Source: Strobilurus pachycystidiatus (Eukaryota > Basidiomycota > Agaricomycetes > Agaricales > Physalacriaceae). Taken from it: DNA of 64,000 nucleotides. Position 1 is the first letter of the stretch, and every line of letters starts with the position of its first letter. Made by a program: the position numbers and the translations under genes. The DNA is taken from NCBI GenBank assembly GCA_019915135.1, contig JAHLMK010000002.1:248001-312000 (forward strand), read 5' to 3'. Under the pieces are notes generated by a model. The model did not search any database. It saw nothing but the letters and a program-made list of their open reading frames with translations, and was not told the origin of the DNA. Below are positions 33,838 to 45,480 of the stretch, one piece after another.

Positions 33838-36120
33838 CGCGGATATTGGATATAATGTGAGGGAAAGTGGGATATAACAGTGCAAAGATGGGACTGATGA
33901 AAGGCAAAGCGAAAACAAATCAGCGTCGGCAGAGCCCAGCCGGCTTGTCGGAGTTTGAGTGACGACAGGTGCCATCAGCTGAAGCTTCCACAAGTTCAAG
34001 TTGCATACATTCCTTGCTTGAGGCTGGATGACCTTTGCTTTCCTCGGTACTCATCTTGAACGACTGAGTAAGCAGCGAATCAAGGACACTCAAATGATCG
34101 CCACAGCTCCAGTCACGCGATCATGTAACCCATACACTGATGCTGCTCAAGTAGGACGCGCTATCATCCCGTCGCGTGCATTTGGAACAGTTATCTAGTA
34201 ATCTAGTTGCTTTTAGTGAATAAACTTGAGGATGTACGCGAAGCCGGCGGCAGATCTGCCCCCGTGGAATGAAATCTCGGCTGTGTTTTGTTCCACTCAG
34301 GCGCTCCCAACCAAAGTCGTCCGAGTAGCAGTGGATGTATATGTATACGGCAATCTGATGAAGTTCAACAATTGTGCTACGTGCTAGACTTCTAGGCGAA
34401 GGAGTGCGCTCCGAGCTGAGAAACCGGCATAGCTGCCATAGCATCTGCTTTTGGATCAAGGAAGGGATGCCAGTGGTTGTCAAGTAACGAGTACGACTTA
34501 GGAAGGAAAGGTCGGAAAGACATGGTGTTTACGGGGGATCCTAGTATTTCGTGTCGAGCAAACCTTCGTGACGAGTGCCAGAGAAATCGTGTGTTCAGGA
34601 ATTTGACCCACACTGCTTGTGAAAGATTACTCTCGCTCTACCTCGACAATTTCAGCATGCCGGGACTACATCACCATACAAGCAAATGGTGAAGCTCTAG
34701 CAACAAAACAAAGATCCAATCCAGATCAACTTCGACGTCGGGTTGCCACAACTTGAACATCTCAACAGATTCCTTTCTGGACGAATTACCTCGAGGTCTT
34801 CGTAAGTCTGCAGTTTGTAGGGCACACCTCTGAGTGGAGCCGATCCAGATAGACGCCAAGATAGCCATAGAAAGACGATGAAGGGACCCGAACATATCGT
34901 CGGCGCGAGGTGTATCCGGTTGCGCCTCAAAGAGTCCTATACCACGGGTCTGGTTGCTCGTCCAAAAGGCGTTGTATCGCAAGCAGAAACCAGCAGGGCC
35001 AGCATACGTCGACGGAAGGAGTACAGGTCGCATAGCTCTAGGGGAGTCTGAGCCTTGCAAGCACCGCTGGTCTTGAGTATACACTCAAAGAGCAACAGAA
35101 TGAGATAGATGACATGATAGAGAGCAAATCGGGAACGAGGGAGACTAGCAGTCTTCCCCCCACTTTATATACGTTCACAAGCTCGTCGCTTCCGAAGAAT
35201 TTTTTAGCTCAAGAGGCGCCCGATGAGTCAAAGGCAGTCATCCAGCGCTTAAGCACTGATTGGCGGCGAACCTTCGATAGACGAAGAAAAATGTTGCAAC
35301 AGCCTGAGAACAAGCTTCGTGAGTCGGAGGTTAACAACAGAGCCAGAGAGAAGATGCCATTGCTCTCACCAGGCCACGACGAGTAGGGGATGAGAGCGCT
35401 TGAGAAGGCTGGGAGCTCCAAGTCTCTTCTAGAGGAGACATGAGTTTCATAGAGTCTAGGATAAAACCTGGAGGAGTTACGCGACAGAAGACGCCACTCT
35501 TGCCGCTCAGCAGCGTGCCACATTCGTTCGACTGGGCTGGGGATGAGGTATTTTCGAGATTCGTGGCTCTTGACGCGCGATCTTACATACTCTCGTTGTT
35601 GATATGCGGAGGTTTGAGTGCATGATGAGCGGATGTCCGACTCGTGTCTGTCCGGTGGTGCCAGTGAAGGCGGGCTTCGAAGGCGTACGAGTCTTCCACC
35701 TAGCAGACTTGTTGGCGGGCATGATTGTTGTCCAAGATGTCTTAAAGGCTGCTGTCAATGTCACTATTTAGTATCAGTGCGAACAAGAGTTATGAATCTG
35801 ATCACGGTGGTGATCGAATGCTCGGCACACTCATAACGGCACACTTACGGCACGCTTGAGTCTCTTTCTTCGACCAATTACTTTGTCTTGCTGTCCCAGT
35901 ACGCTGCACGGCGCGCTAAAGTTGCCAAATGACACTGACCATTAGTGGTGGCGACGTGTGCATTCTGGAATATTGCGATCTGCCCGTCGGTTAACATTAC
36001 TCAGCTGGAATGGGTCCGTTCCATGACGCTTGATTTCGCCGTTTATAATGGTGGCTCGCAATGATTTGAGGGCCACAATCTAAACCCCTCAGCCACGACC
36101 ACATACCTGGACTCGAAGTC
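33838..36120. other. 2.3-kb gene-poor stretch
   Basis: Only unrelated short open frames are present, the longest on the minus strand at 34671-35084 (137 codons, no motif). A TATA-like TTATATA occurs near 35165 but no convincing gene follows it. Confidence 0.45.
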
Positions 36121-39117
36121 ATGGTCTCCCCCTTTGCATTGACATTCCGGGTGGTAGTGTATCTATGTCTATGCTATCCAGCCTTTGCAAGGCAACCTTT
36201 CGAACTGTATGATGCCTTCACTGGCTTCGTTCAAGGGTGAGTACATTTCTGTTCTGGTAACCCAACTTGACGTCTGCTTCAGCTTGCTCCAGCCACCAAC
36301 CGACACGAGAATCGGTCCTAGTGATGCGCTGACCGCAGACTGTATCGGCCGTATCAATGGAGTCATGGGTGTGTGTTCAACTCTTTTCTAAATTCATGCT
36401 AACGTCTGCAAAGTTGTGACTGGCAATCAGAATAACACAGGTATGCGCGATTCTGGTACTCAGTCGGTTCTTCGTGCTGACGAGGCATAGATGTTTTGAC
36501 AGCCTTGTACGGATACCCAAGACTACCGGCCAATTCTACTCATCTCATCGGATACCCAAACAAGGCCGCCGTTGTATCGCTCTCAATACAAGCGTCTATC
36601 GTTGCAGCCAGTGTAGTGTTTGATCTCTACTACCCGACAGTCAACGCATCTGTGCCCCTCCAACTCGATATGTGGCTCTCCTACACGGACGACTTGCAAA
36701 TTGAGGCGTATGACATCAACGCACGAAGATTCAAGGATGTCCTTGCGTACATTCAACCCAAACTGGTTCCGCATATCACGAAGGAGATGTCCGTCACCGG
36801 GGACCTTACCAATGTCACGAATGTCGTCGCGCAAAAGGCGGCCGCGGACATATGCACAGCTGCTGAGAATTACTGTACGAAACCTCATTACAACGGCTCG
36901 ACCCTATATGCCTCGTGGGTACCTTCCTCGACGTCGCTTGTCCCTCAATACCTATTTGTCCATAGGAACTCCTCTTGCTTCCAGCAGCTCTCACAGGTCC
37001 CCTTTGATAGCGATATCCAGCTTTGTCGGTACGCATCATACTCCTCGCGCGTCTCCTTCTCAACTAACGTCCTTCCAGATACGCCGAAAAGGACCTCGTT
37101 CAGTACCGACCCGACGTTCATTGTCCCAATATTGGACCTAACGGTGGTACTACATGTGGTGGGCATCAACTGCTTGCGTTATGATTCAGTACAGCTCAAC
37201 ATCTAACAGCCCTCAGCAACGCTCCGCCAGATGCTCAATCTCCATTCAAAGCTAGTTTGGTCTCGGCGAACGTGTCAGCTCCTGGAATAGACCGACTTTC
37301 GGTGCAAACGCAGATGAACCTTCTCAAGTTGAACATGAAGCTAGTCTACGCGACTACTGTTGGTTTCGTGAGCTACCGTCCTTTCGTATACAATCGACAG
37401 AGTTCTCAAGGAATTTTCAGTATGCCGTCCCTACGTTTATTTATATAGCAATGCTCTACCTCTCAGGCAAAGTCACAGAGAGATTGCTCATTCGGTTTTC
37501 TTGCGCCTTCAAACAGCTCTCTTTCGAAAATCAGCGCAATACTGTCACTTGTAAGACTGCGATTCTTCGTACCTTTGGGCTTGCTAATGCTATCGTTTTT
37601 AGACTGTCTGAATGCATTCTACACTACGATTGTCTTCATTCTTCAACTAATCATCGCAAAACCACTTCTTGATGAAGAATACACGGAAGCTAGCATCGAC
37701 ACGCTGCGGGTTGCTGCATCTATGATCACTGGCCTATGTAAGTCTCCGTCGTCCACATACTCTTCTCACACTTGCTGAAGGACCTAATACAGATTTGTAT
37801 GAGTTAATCTATAGACCTAGGATGCGCCTGACGTTACTCGTACACCACATCTGTGTAGGTTCCTTACACATCCTCGGTTACTCCCACTGAGACTGTCAAC
37901 CTATCAGACCATCTTCTCCGTTACCTTCGTGGTAATTGCTGTTCAAATGTCTCGCAATCCCGCTGACTTCCCGGTGGGACTTATCTGGATTTTCCAAGCA
38001 ACGACGGAGCAGTCCGTGTTCATTGGGCTCTTGTTGTATCGTCTCGACTATCCGAGCCGGGTGGTGGTGCCGTTGCTCCAAGTTGCGGCGGTGCAGTCCT
38101 TGTACGTCTGACAATCTATTGAAATTGGACGTGCCATTGACATGAAGATGTAGCTTGGCAAAGATCGTCTCGGCCGTTGGTCTCATTGCGTGGTGGGCTT
38201 CAAAGCTGGAAAAGTACCATGAGCCGATGGACGTGGCGCTCAGCGTTGTGATTGTTCTGGGAACGAGCATTTTGATGGTAACACAAGTGTATGTCTTGAT
38301 ATGTAAAATTGTCGTTCTTTCAGTACTTGACTGGTCATCTAGATATGGATCATGGGCTGTATGGTCGATAGCAATTCGGAAACGGAAAAGGTCTGTCCGG
38401 CCAGTCCACGTCGAGCTCGGGGTGGGCGGTGGATGGAGTCAAAGTCCAATTGGACCAGGAACGCCTGCTAGCATGATCTCTTCCAAGGCGGAAACTTTCC
38501 CGGGCGCTTCGGAGTCACTTGAGTTGCAGTATCCAGGTGGGGGCGATTTGACCACTCGTCTACAGCGACTGCATATCAGGCCCAATCCACATTCTGACTC
38601 GAATATGCTGCACGATACTACCGAAGCCTTCACTGGTGATGGATCAGAGAACGTTGGGACGAAACGGTCTATGGCTGAGAGTCCCAGGAGTCACGATGTC
38701 AATTTAGACGAAATGACCAATATTACACCTCCTTCTGCGGTCGCGTTCCCTCTCACCTCTGGACGGCCACAATCAATTCTCCGACAAGGCGCTGGAATGC
38801 CACAAGACGTTGATGATATTCACATTGTCTGTCCTGGCCTGACGTCGCAAAGGAAGACATATTCGGAGCTCTGGCGTGCCACGCAGCCCATCGTTGTCGA
38901 TGAAGTCTCTTCTTCACGTTCGCATCGGACCAGAAGCTCGGTCGATTCTGGTTCTGGTGGTTGCTGCGATAGTCGAGTGTACATGGGGCTTACACGTGAA
39001 CCAGGGACGCCACAGCGCTTCACGGAAACAAGCTGGAAGCGGACGAATAGTGTATGTCCTCGTCACGGCCACTTTGAATTCGAGAATTCGTTGTTCACGA
39101 CTCCTTCGTCCATGTAG
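36121..39117 (+). CDS. membrane protein: signal peptide, large N-terminal domain, TLC-like membrane part
   Basis: Twelve exons: 36121-36236, 36283-36368, 36414-36440, 36491-37028, 37079-37158, 37210-37367, 37421-37550, 37603-37737, 37793-37854, 37908-38101, 38154-38288 and 38343-39117; 811 aa. A signal peptide (VVVYLCLCYPAFA) leads to about 350 residues with many N-glycosylation sites and cysteines, presumably lumenal or extracellular. At least six hydrophobic helices follow. The stretch YELIYRPRMRLTLLVHHICTIFSV, with a His pair after a basic segment, recalls TLC (TRAM-LAG1-CLN8) domains; this is tentative. A ~250-residue Ser/Pro-rich hydrophilic tail closes the protein. The combination is not one I can name. 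Confidence 0.7.
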
Positions 39118-39325
39118 GCATATTATACAGCGCCAGGATCCCTCGAGTAGATATACGGTATATGCTTCTCCAAAGCTTAGACGGTGCACCAGATCCCAAC
39201 CTGAAGGCGCGGATTCCGAGTCTTTTATTTAGAGTTGATACATACATCGGCTGGCCCGAATGAATACCCGTGTGCAAGACATGTACCTAACCTACGTGTG
39301 TACCTAAAGAGCCTACAGACAACAA

Positions 39326-40846
39326 TCAAGACTGATTCTCCACATATGGCGGAGGCCGCTCTGAACGCAGCGACCGCGTCTCGGCATTTGCAACGGAGAC
39401 TAGACGCTCAATCTCGGTTCTCAAGCGCAATACTTCTCTTGCCAAGTCGTTGTCCTCCCTGCTTCCGTTGTGAGGAGGTGGATCTGATCGGACTGTATCT
39501 GTGGCCTGGAAAGTAGCAGGACTGGAAACATACACAGATGAGTCCCCGTGCGCTTCCAGTCTGGACACAAATGCATCATCCACGAGCTGCTCGTTGATCT
39601 CGCGCTTTTCTGCTTCCGCGCGTAGTGGCGAGCGAGTGATGGCGACAGAAGATGAATCACCTGCGCCCTCGTAATCGCTGCCGCTTCCGAACGGGAGATT
39701 AGTTTGCTCCGGATCGTGAAGGCCTTTTCGACGTTGGCGTCTTTTATGGGAACAGAGGAACAACAATCCTGCCAGTGTGACTACCGCTAGGCTTCCGACG
39801 ATGGCACCTGCGATTGGACCGGCTTGGCTACTAGAGCTCGATCCGCCGCTAGGTTGAGAGGTAAACGGTTTGTTCCCTATATCTATGACAGAAAGAGAAC
39901 GACATACGTTGCTGAAGCTGAGATCGACGGAGCGCTGCCATGAGTCGTCTGCGCCTCAGAGGCCAAACTGGTCGACAGAATTAATGACGAGTGCAGGATA
40001 TCTGAGCTAGGGCTCGAGATAGCGTTGCTATGAGAGACATAAGTTTGATGCTTGAGGTTGCTATTATATGCAGTGCTTTGAATGGGTAGGTTTGAAGTCG
40101 AAGTGGTTTGGGGTAACGCCGGCGTTTGCGAACTAAGGAATGTACTTGTTGTGATGGGCTCCAGGGTGGTATGCGTGGGAGTCGAGGTGGTCGAGGCGGT
40201 CGAGGTGGTCGAGGTGGTCGAGATGGTCGAGGCAGCAGCCGGCGGAGCTACCGCCGTCGTAAACGCATCAGTGACTGTCGCCCTAGGCCGACATAAACAT
40301 GTATAATGTACCTCAGAATAGAAACGTGCGCACTCGTTTCTACTGGATGTATCAATCTTGAACTGCTGACTCTTTGCAAAGAATCCCGTCTCCTGACTGG
40401 GGAAAAGGACCATGTTGTGATTATAATATCAAAGCCGAGGCAGACTTACTCGGAGGACTGAAAAGCTTGAAACTCGAATGTCCTTCAGGCGAGGTTTCGA
40501 TAGTCAATGTCAGCCATGACTTGAGGATATTTAGAGCTCACCCCGTGTCAGAGAACGGAATTTGAACAGTGTTGCTCTGAACCGAGCTCGAGTCCGACCC
40601 TGGAATGTCGAGGACACTCGATATTTCTCCATTGCCATCATTTACACTCCGAAGGAAAAAGACGGTGGGGTCTCCTCCTCCGCGAGACCAGTCAAGGATC
40701 ACAACGCCAGCGTCGTTGATGTTCCCGATACTCAATTGGAGACTCCACGATGAAGAAACGAGAGTACTGGTTCACACATGGTCGAGTAAGAGAGTGAAGA
40801 GTGGATGACAGGGTTAGACATACCAGAGAATGAGAAGAGGACGCAT
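39326..40846 (-). CDS. single-pass surface protein with Ser/Thr stalk and cytoplasmic PPPY motif
   Basis: Exons (minus) 40846-40824, 40766-40542, 40482-40450, 40396-39908 and 39848-39326 encode 430 aa. A signal peptide (MRPLLILCTLVSSSWS) precedes a beta-rich domain of about 110 residues (LSIGNINDAGVVILDWSRG), as in many Agaricomycete stalked membrane proteins. A Ser/Thr-rich stalk follows, partly built from six 9-bp DNA repeats. One transmembrane helix (GPIAGAIVGSLAVVTLAGLLFLC) is followed by KRRQRRK and a ~145-residue cytoplasmic tail with a coiled-coil-like end and PPPYVENQS. The PPxY motif could bind Rsp5-type ligases. A wall-sensor role is possible but unproven. Confidence 0.82.
40181..40234. 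repeat. 9-bp tandem repeat (six units) encoding the Ser/Thr stalk
   Basis: Six consecutive units of consensus GTCGAGGTG with small changes. On the minus strand they encode repeats of Ser-Thr-Thr type in the stalk of the single-pass protein. Unit number may vary among strains. Confidence 0.8.
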
Positions 40847-41808
40847 AGTGGAGGACTAGCCTGTAGAAAGCTTGAAAAGGCAAGCTGACTGTATGCGATG
40901 GTTTCGTTGGTGAAGTTGATCAGCATCATGCTTTAGTGGTGGGAAGGAGAAGCGCAGAGCTATTCTGTCATCGGTAACACTGTGGAAGCATGACCATCTG
41001 AGGGTCAAGACGAGCATGGGGTACGATGATGTTCGCAAGTTGGCAGTTTGAAAGATCACTGATCTGAATCAAGGACGTGATGGATCTGATGGTGGTTGCC
41101 TGAGGCTACATCGGCGTTTGCCGCAGGAGTTAGCGGGCCGGCGGTGCTGACCGTAGCTTGTCTTTGTATCACAACCATCTTAGAACTGCTACTCGATTCC
41201 TCGTCGTAGCGCGTTATCAACGCAAACATAACGAGCGTCATATACGGGCCTGAAGTATGATGGCCGACAACACCTCACTTTCACACCGCGTGCATTGTTG
41301 TCGGGCCATGACCCACTGGTCTACACACTCCTACGACGAGTGGTTACTTCTTCACTGTCATATGAGACTAGCTCTAGTTGCCACAGGACCCTGATGCTGA
41401 CGAGGCGTCTCTTCAAGTCCCATATCCGCCCTGAACTCTGTGCACGACGTTGACAGACTTCGAAAGGAACAATACTGGACGTCCTCTACAACAGGCTCGC
41501 CAATCTCTCTTTGGGCGACGTCTTTGCGTTTATCAAGCGGCGAACTGGTACACCGTCGAAAAATACTGATGGTGCAACGCCCTTGTCCTGTACGCGTTTT
41601 CCAGCCCCCCAACTCCAGGCCACCGGGTTTTCATTTGTCAGTTCTCCTTCTCAGCTGTCGATGCGATGCGAACAAACATAAGTACGTGTACTGCTACTGT
41701 ATACGCTGTCCGTTCAATCTCCCATGAAGGCAGTGTACGCCAGTTCACTGCTGTAGCTTTTCAATTGAGAGGTCACATTGGCCTGCCGGCTCATCGATTG
41801 GTCTCACG
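40847..41808. other. intergenic, about 1 kb
   Basis: Divergent upstream region between the stalked membrane protein and the MLKL-NTD-like gene. Short open frames on both strands show no motifs. Confidence 0.45.
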
Positions 41809-43119
41809 ATGATACAGAGATATAAGCGTGGACATCCTCTCCCACCGACCTTACCCTTCCTCCCAATGTTCCGTCAAAGGCGTCTGAGGAAGGACCAGCT
41901 CCGGCTCGCCTCTGGCAGGCTGGATGCACAACTTCTACCGGAGGTTATAGAAAGTCTCGTCATTCCTCTGCGGCAGCTGTGTGGATCGAAGTCGGTACGT
42001 ACGGTGTTTGTGGGCCTGGTGCTGTAATCGTCGGGAACTGACCGCTGCTCAATCAGGTCCCTCGCTGCTCTCATTGCACAGCAGCCGTCCTCGAAACCAT
42101 TGATGTCCTGGTTTGCTTGCGAACTGCCAGTAACACTCGTCTCGATGAGCAGACCCGGGCCCGATTGGCGCTTGTCGAAGAGTATGTACAAGTTATCACC
42201 ACAGTTGATCATGACTTACTCAAGCACTGTGCACAGTGTTATTCGAGAGATACAAAAGCACAACAGCCCTACTGCGAAGCGTACTTCTGTTCTCAACGTC
42301 AAGAAATACATGCTGTGCAAACAATCAACCTGTGGGCTCGATGTTGGGCTCATCAAGCGCCGGCTCACAGAGGCGCTACCACCAAATCTTCCCTCCTCCA
42401 CCGGTATGATGGATGTAACAGCGCTTCTACCACCTGTTGCTTCCGATGACAGTGTTGCTTGTCGTTCCACTCATACTCAATGGATGGAGCCTACACGAAT
42501 GGTCTTATCTGGCGTCGAGAGTGCCCTGCAAGCTATTCCTATCACCTCTCCGTTCTCAACCATTCCAAAAGCACTCGCAGCAACTGTTGGTCTTGCTCAG
42601 GTATGCAATTCGTTGTATCCGTGCGGTTTGAACTGAGCGAGTGGTTTATAGAAGCGGTTGGAGAACAACGCGGCCTATGGCGAACTCAGCAGGCGTGTGG
42701 TTGAACTCGACACTGTTCCGAATCAAGGAGATTTTCCACAACTCAAAGGGTAAGTGTTGTAGCTTTTCTGGTTGTGCGTAGGGCTAATGCGTTCGGCAGT
42801 GCCTTATCACAAACACGCCAGATGCTCAAGGAAATCAGCTCGCGGAGTCCTCTCAAACGCGTTGCACTAGCAACGTCAGAATCGCGAGCTTTGAACGATG
42901 CTGCAGTCAACATTGATCGTGGATTGTTGATGTTCGTGTTCGTTTCGTTGTCTCTCATCCTCACTAAGACTTATTCGATAGACCGTAACGACTGTCGCCG
43001 TTGCCCAGCAGGTTGAAGCGATGACAATATCAATACGCAAGGATCGCCGGACGCAGCGTGACATAATTTTATACGCGATAGTTTGTTTATTTACTTTGCT
43101 GTCAGATGATAACGATTGA
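41809..43119 (+). CDS. MLKL-NTD-like helical adaptor protein (tentative), stop codon within a hairpin
   Basis: Exons 41809-41994, 42057-42181, 42225-42600, 42652-42749, 42800-42935 and 42982-43119 give 352 aa. The second half (TRMVLSGVESALQAIPITSPFSTIPKAL, LAQKRLENNAAYGELSRRVVEL, LKEISSRSPLKRVALATSESRALNDAAVNIDRGL) has the amphipathic helix pattern of the N-terminal domain shared by MLKL-like and many Agaricomycete adaptor or STAND proteins. The first ~100 residues are less convincing, and the start may be at 41866. No kinase or NTPase domain follows: the protein stops at 43117-43119, inside the left arm of a 91-nt hairpin. A truncated or stand-alone domain is possible. Confidence 0.55.
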
Positions 43120-43198
43120 GACGCATACAGTGGGTTTATCAGTGCCCATGTTGGGCACCGTATATGATCAACCCACTGTATGTGTCTCAATCGTTATC
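43108..43198. repeat. long hairpin 1 of a back-to-back pair
   Basis: Arms 43108-43136 and 43170-43198 are complementary over 29 bp with a single G-T position (a wobble pair in RNA). Inside, GTGCCC/GGGCAC close a 5-nt loop (43142-43158), so the structure can extend to about 40 bp. The left arm overlaps the last codons and stop of the MLKL-NTD-like gene. Confidence 0.88.
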
Positions 43199-43256
43199 CG
43201 ACTGAGCCTCGCCTTGCATCACATGGAGCGCGGCGATGCAGTGCGAGGCTCAGTCG
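43199..43256. repeat. long hairpin 2 of a back-to-back pair
   Basis: Arms 43199-43220 and 43235-43256 pair over 22 positions: 14 perfect bp (CGACTGAGCCTCGC), one mismatch, one wobble, then 6 bp, around a 14-nt loop. It begins at the base after hairpin 1 ends, with unrelated arm sequence. Confidence 0.88.
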
Positions 43257-44448
43257 GCATCCCCAGATCACAACTTGGGGCTGGCAAGAGCTAAGGCACT
43301 CAGGCTCATACATCTTCTCTCATACTTTATGTTATTTATGTATGTAATATGTCCTTCAATATGAACCTGCTATGCACTTTGATTCCGCTGTGGCGTGTAA
43401 GTAACTTACCGAACTATCCTATTTTTCTGGGCTTGAGACTCGCACCCATTATACGCAATTGTAAGTTTAGCCATTGTGTACCTAACATATACATGATGTA
43501 TCTATGCAGGGGAGTCGGCTGGGCTAACACGCTCTACGACTTTTGAGTAATGAGTATCAGGCCGGCAAGTTCAAGCTCAAATGTGCTATATGCTGCCTCG
43601 TATGCGCTGCCCAGGGTGAGGCTAGCATTCTATGCTTGACCTCAAACACGGTGTACTTATGACCGACATTCAGTACTTGATATTCAATGCCAGTTCGATC
43701 AATTGATCGCTCGAGTGGCTCGACGCGTTGTGTGTGGCGTCTGATATCGATTCAGGGTCTCACGCGACGCGACGCGTCATTGTCTGAAGAACCGAAGTGC
43801 AACAGCCATCCCCAGTAGCAAGGACATTCAGGTTCTCGAGCTCTTCCCGATAAACCATATAGCTAGGTCACATAGCCAGCAACCAAGGTCCAAGAGTGTC
43901 TGTCCAGGATACCCGAAACCCACGCACTGCGCCGAGGATCTGACAGACAGTAGCCGACTCTGGACTGCCATCAATACTTGGACTTTGACGTGATCCCGTC
44001 GTTGGTGGCGCAGACGCTACTCCGAGGCCACGACCGGACATGCACTCGTCCCCCTCAAGTGATCCCGTCGGAAGTCAGGGCAAGTTGCCGGGGAGGGGTA
44101 TAGATTGAGCTGGAATGGGACTGGCCTATGGGTACTAATCTCACTATCGGAGTGTTCTCTCGGGATGTTTAGACGTCAATTGAAGACGGAGAGGTTGGGT
44201 TACCGAGGGAATGGCGCGGCGAGTAACCGGTGAGAGTGGAAAGCCGGGGAGCAACGGGATGGGATCCAACTTCTGTGGTTCCTGCCCAATCGATGAGATG
44301 TAAGAGAGTCAGATGCCTGGGCAGATGAATTACTGGTACAATGTAGGATAACTGACATACACTAAACTACATGGTGGTGGTGGTGGTACACGATAGTAAG
44401 ACATAAAGTGGGACAATAGATATGGATGTCATGAATCCTTCCGGTGAA
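43257..44448. other. intergenic, 1.2 kb
   Basis: No gene is supported. Contains a short TGG triplet run near 44372-44387. Convergent 3' flanks of the MLKL-NTD-like and bZIP genes. Confidence 0.45.
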
Positions 44449-45405
44449 TCAGCAAAATGCCACCTCCCATTCCTCGCCTTCGGCACGCGTTATGCGGACC
44501 TTTCTACGCTGCGTTTCGGGAACCTTGGCAGGCGCAGTAAACATGCCCTGCGACGACTCGTACGAGAAATCCAGCCCATCAAGAAGGAAGGGATCGTAGA
44601 GTTCTGAATCGGGAGTATGGGAGAATATAGTGGCATCTGGGGAGTAGACTGTGGAGGATTCAGAGGGCGATGGGGAGGGGAGAGCAGATGGGTCGATTAG
44701 GCGGACGCGAACGCCCGAAGCTGTACTCTGAAGCTCCACTTCGACAACCGCTCCTCCGTCTTTCTGAGACGAAGTGGGGGATGAGGAGAGCAACGAGGGG
44801 ACGCCACTGAGGAGCGCCACAAGAGCATTGTCTGCACTTGGCGGCGCAGCGGGTGCCGGGGTCGGCGCCGCGGCAGGCTTCTTGTGCCTCGGATTCGGCG
44901 AAGGGGCGGGCGTCGGGGTGGCTGTGGCAGACTGGCGCAGGCGAGCATTCTCGGCCTCGAGTTCGGCTACGCGTCTGCATTTTCCGTCAATTTCCGAGCC
45001 CGAAAAACAAAAGAAACAAACTGACATTTCCATCGCCTCGAACTCCTCCCGCTTTCGCTGCCTCGACAGGAACGCTGCCGCCCTGTTCTTCACCAGCCTG
45101 GCCTCGCGCTTCGACAGTCCAGAGACGTCGGGCGGGACAAAGTCTCTCGTTGTGCGCGCCTTTTTGCTCGCTCGGCGTCCTCCACCGCCATCATGGTCCG
45201 GTGCACGGCGCTTGCGGGGCGGGAGTTCGTCGACATCGTCGTCCCCGTCGTCCTCGAAGTCGGATGAAGGTGAGGAGGACAGCGTCGGGGCGGGCGGATC
45301 CAGCCCAAACAGCTGTGTGGTTGGTAGACATGTGGGCGGGGCCGGAGACGGCGAGGCCGAGGCACTCGACGACGACGGCGACGGATAGTAGTCCCAGCTG
45401 TCCAT
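44449..45405 (-). CDS. bZIP transcription factor
   Basis: Exons (minus) 45405-45026 and 44974-44449 encode 301 aa. After a Ser/Pro/Asp-rich N-terminus lies a nuclear-type basic stretch (PPRKRRAP) and a bZIP: basic region KREARLVKNRAAAFLSRQRKRE, then a zipper that starts EEFEAMEIRVAELEAENARLRQ and is joined across a 51-nt intron. The zipper is short, about three heptads, before Pro/Ala-rich sequence. The basic region NRAAAFLSRQRKR is closest in feel to ATF6/CREB3 or HAC1-type factors, but I cannot decide. A Met 96 nt upstream is in frame; MDSWDYY is preferred because it lies downstream of the TATA box. Confidence 0.88.
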   Translation of the reverse strand: MDSWDYYPSPSSSSASASPSPAPPTCLPTTQLFGLDPPAPTLSSSPSSDFEDDGDDDVDELPPRKRRAPDHDGGGGRRASKKARTTRDFVPPDVSGLSKREARLVKNRAAAFLSRQRKREEFEAMEMSVCFFCFSGSEIDGKCRRVAELEAENARLRQSATATPTPAPSPNPRHKKPAAAPTPAPAAPPSADNALVALLSGVPSLLSSSPTSSQKDGGAVVEVELQSTASGVRVRLIDPSALPSPSPSESSTVYSPDATIFSHTPDSELYDPFLLDGLDFSYESSQGMFTAPAKVPETQRRKVRITRAEGEEWEVAFC

Positions 45406-45473
45406 TCTTGGTTGCGAACGATGTTGTGGTGAGACCGGCGATGAGCGGGAAGCGAACTTGGCTTGGGGCGACC

Positions 45474-45480
45474 TTATATA
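45474..45480 (-). promoter_or_regulatory. TATA box of the bZIP gene
   Basis: TATATAA on the minus strand, about 69 nt before the bZIP start codon, in a GC-rich surrounding. Confidence 0.55.

Noticed and set aside
34671..35084. 137-codon minus-strand frame in the gene-poor stretch
   Set aside because: Composition is compatible with protein, but no motif, no splice partner and no promoter context were found.
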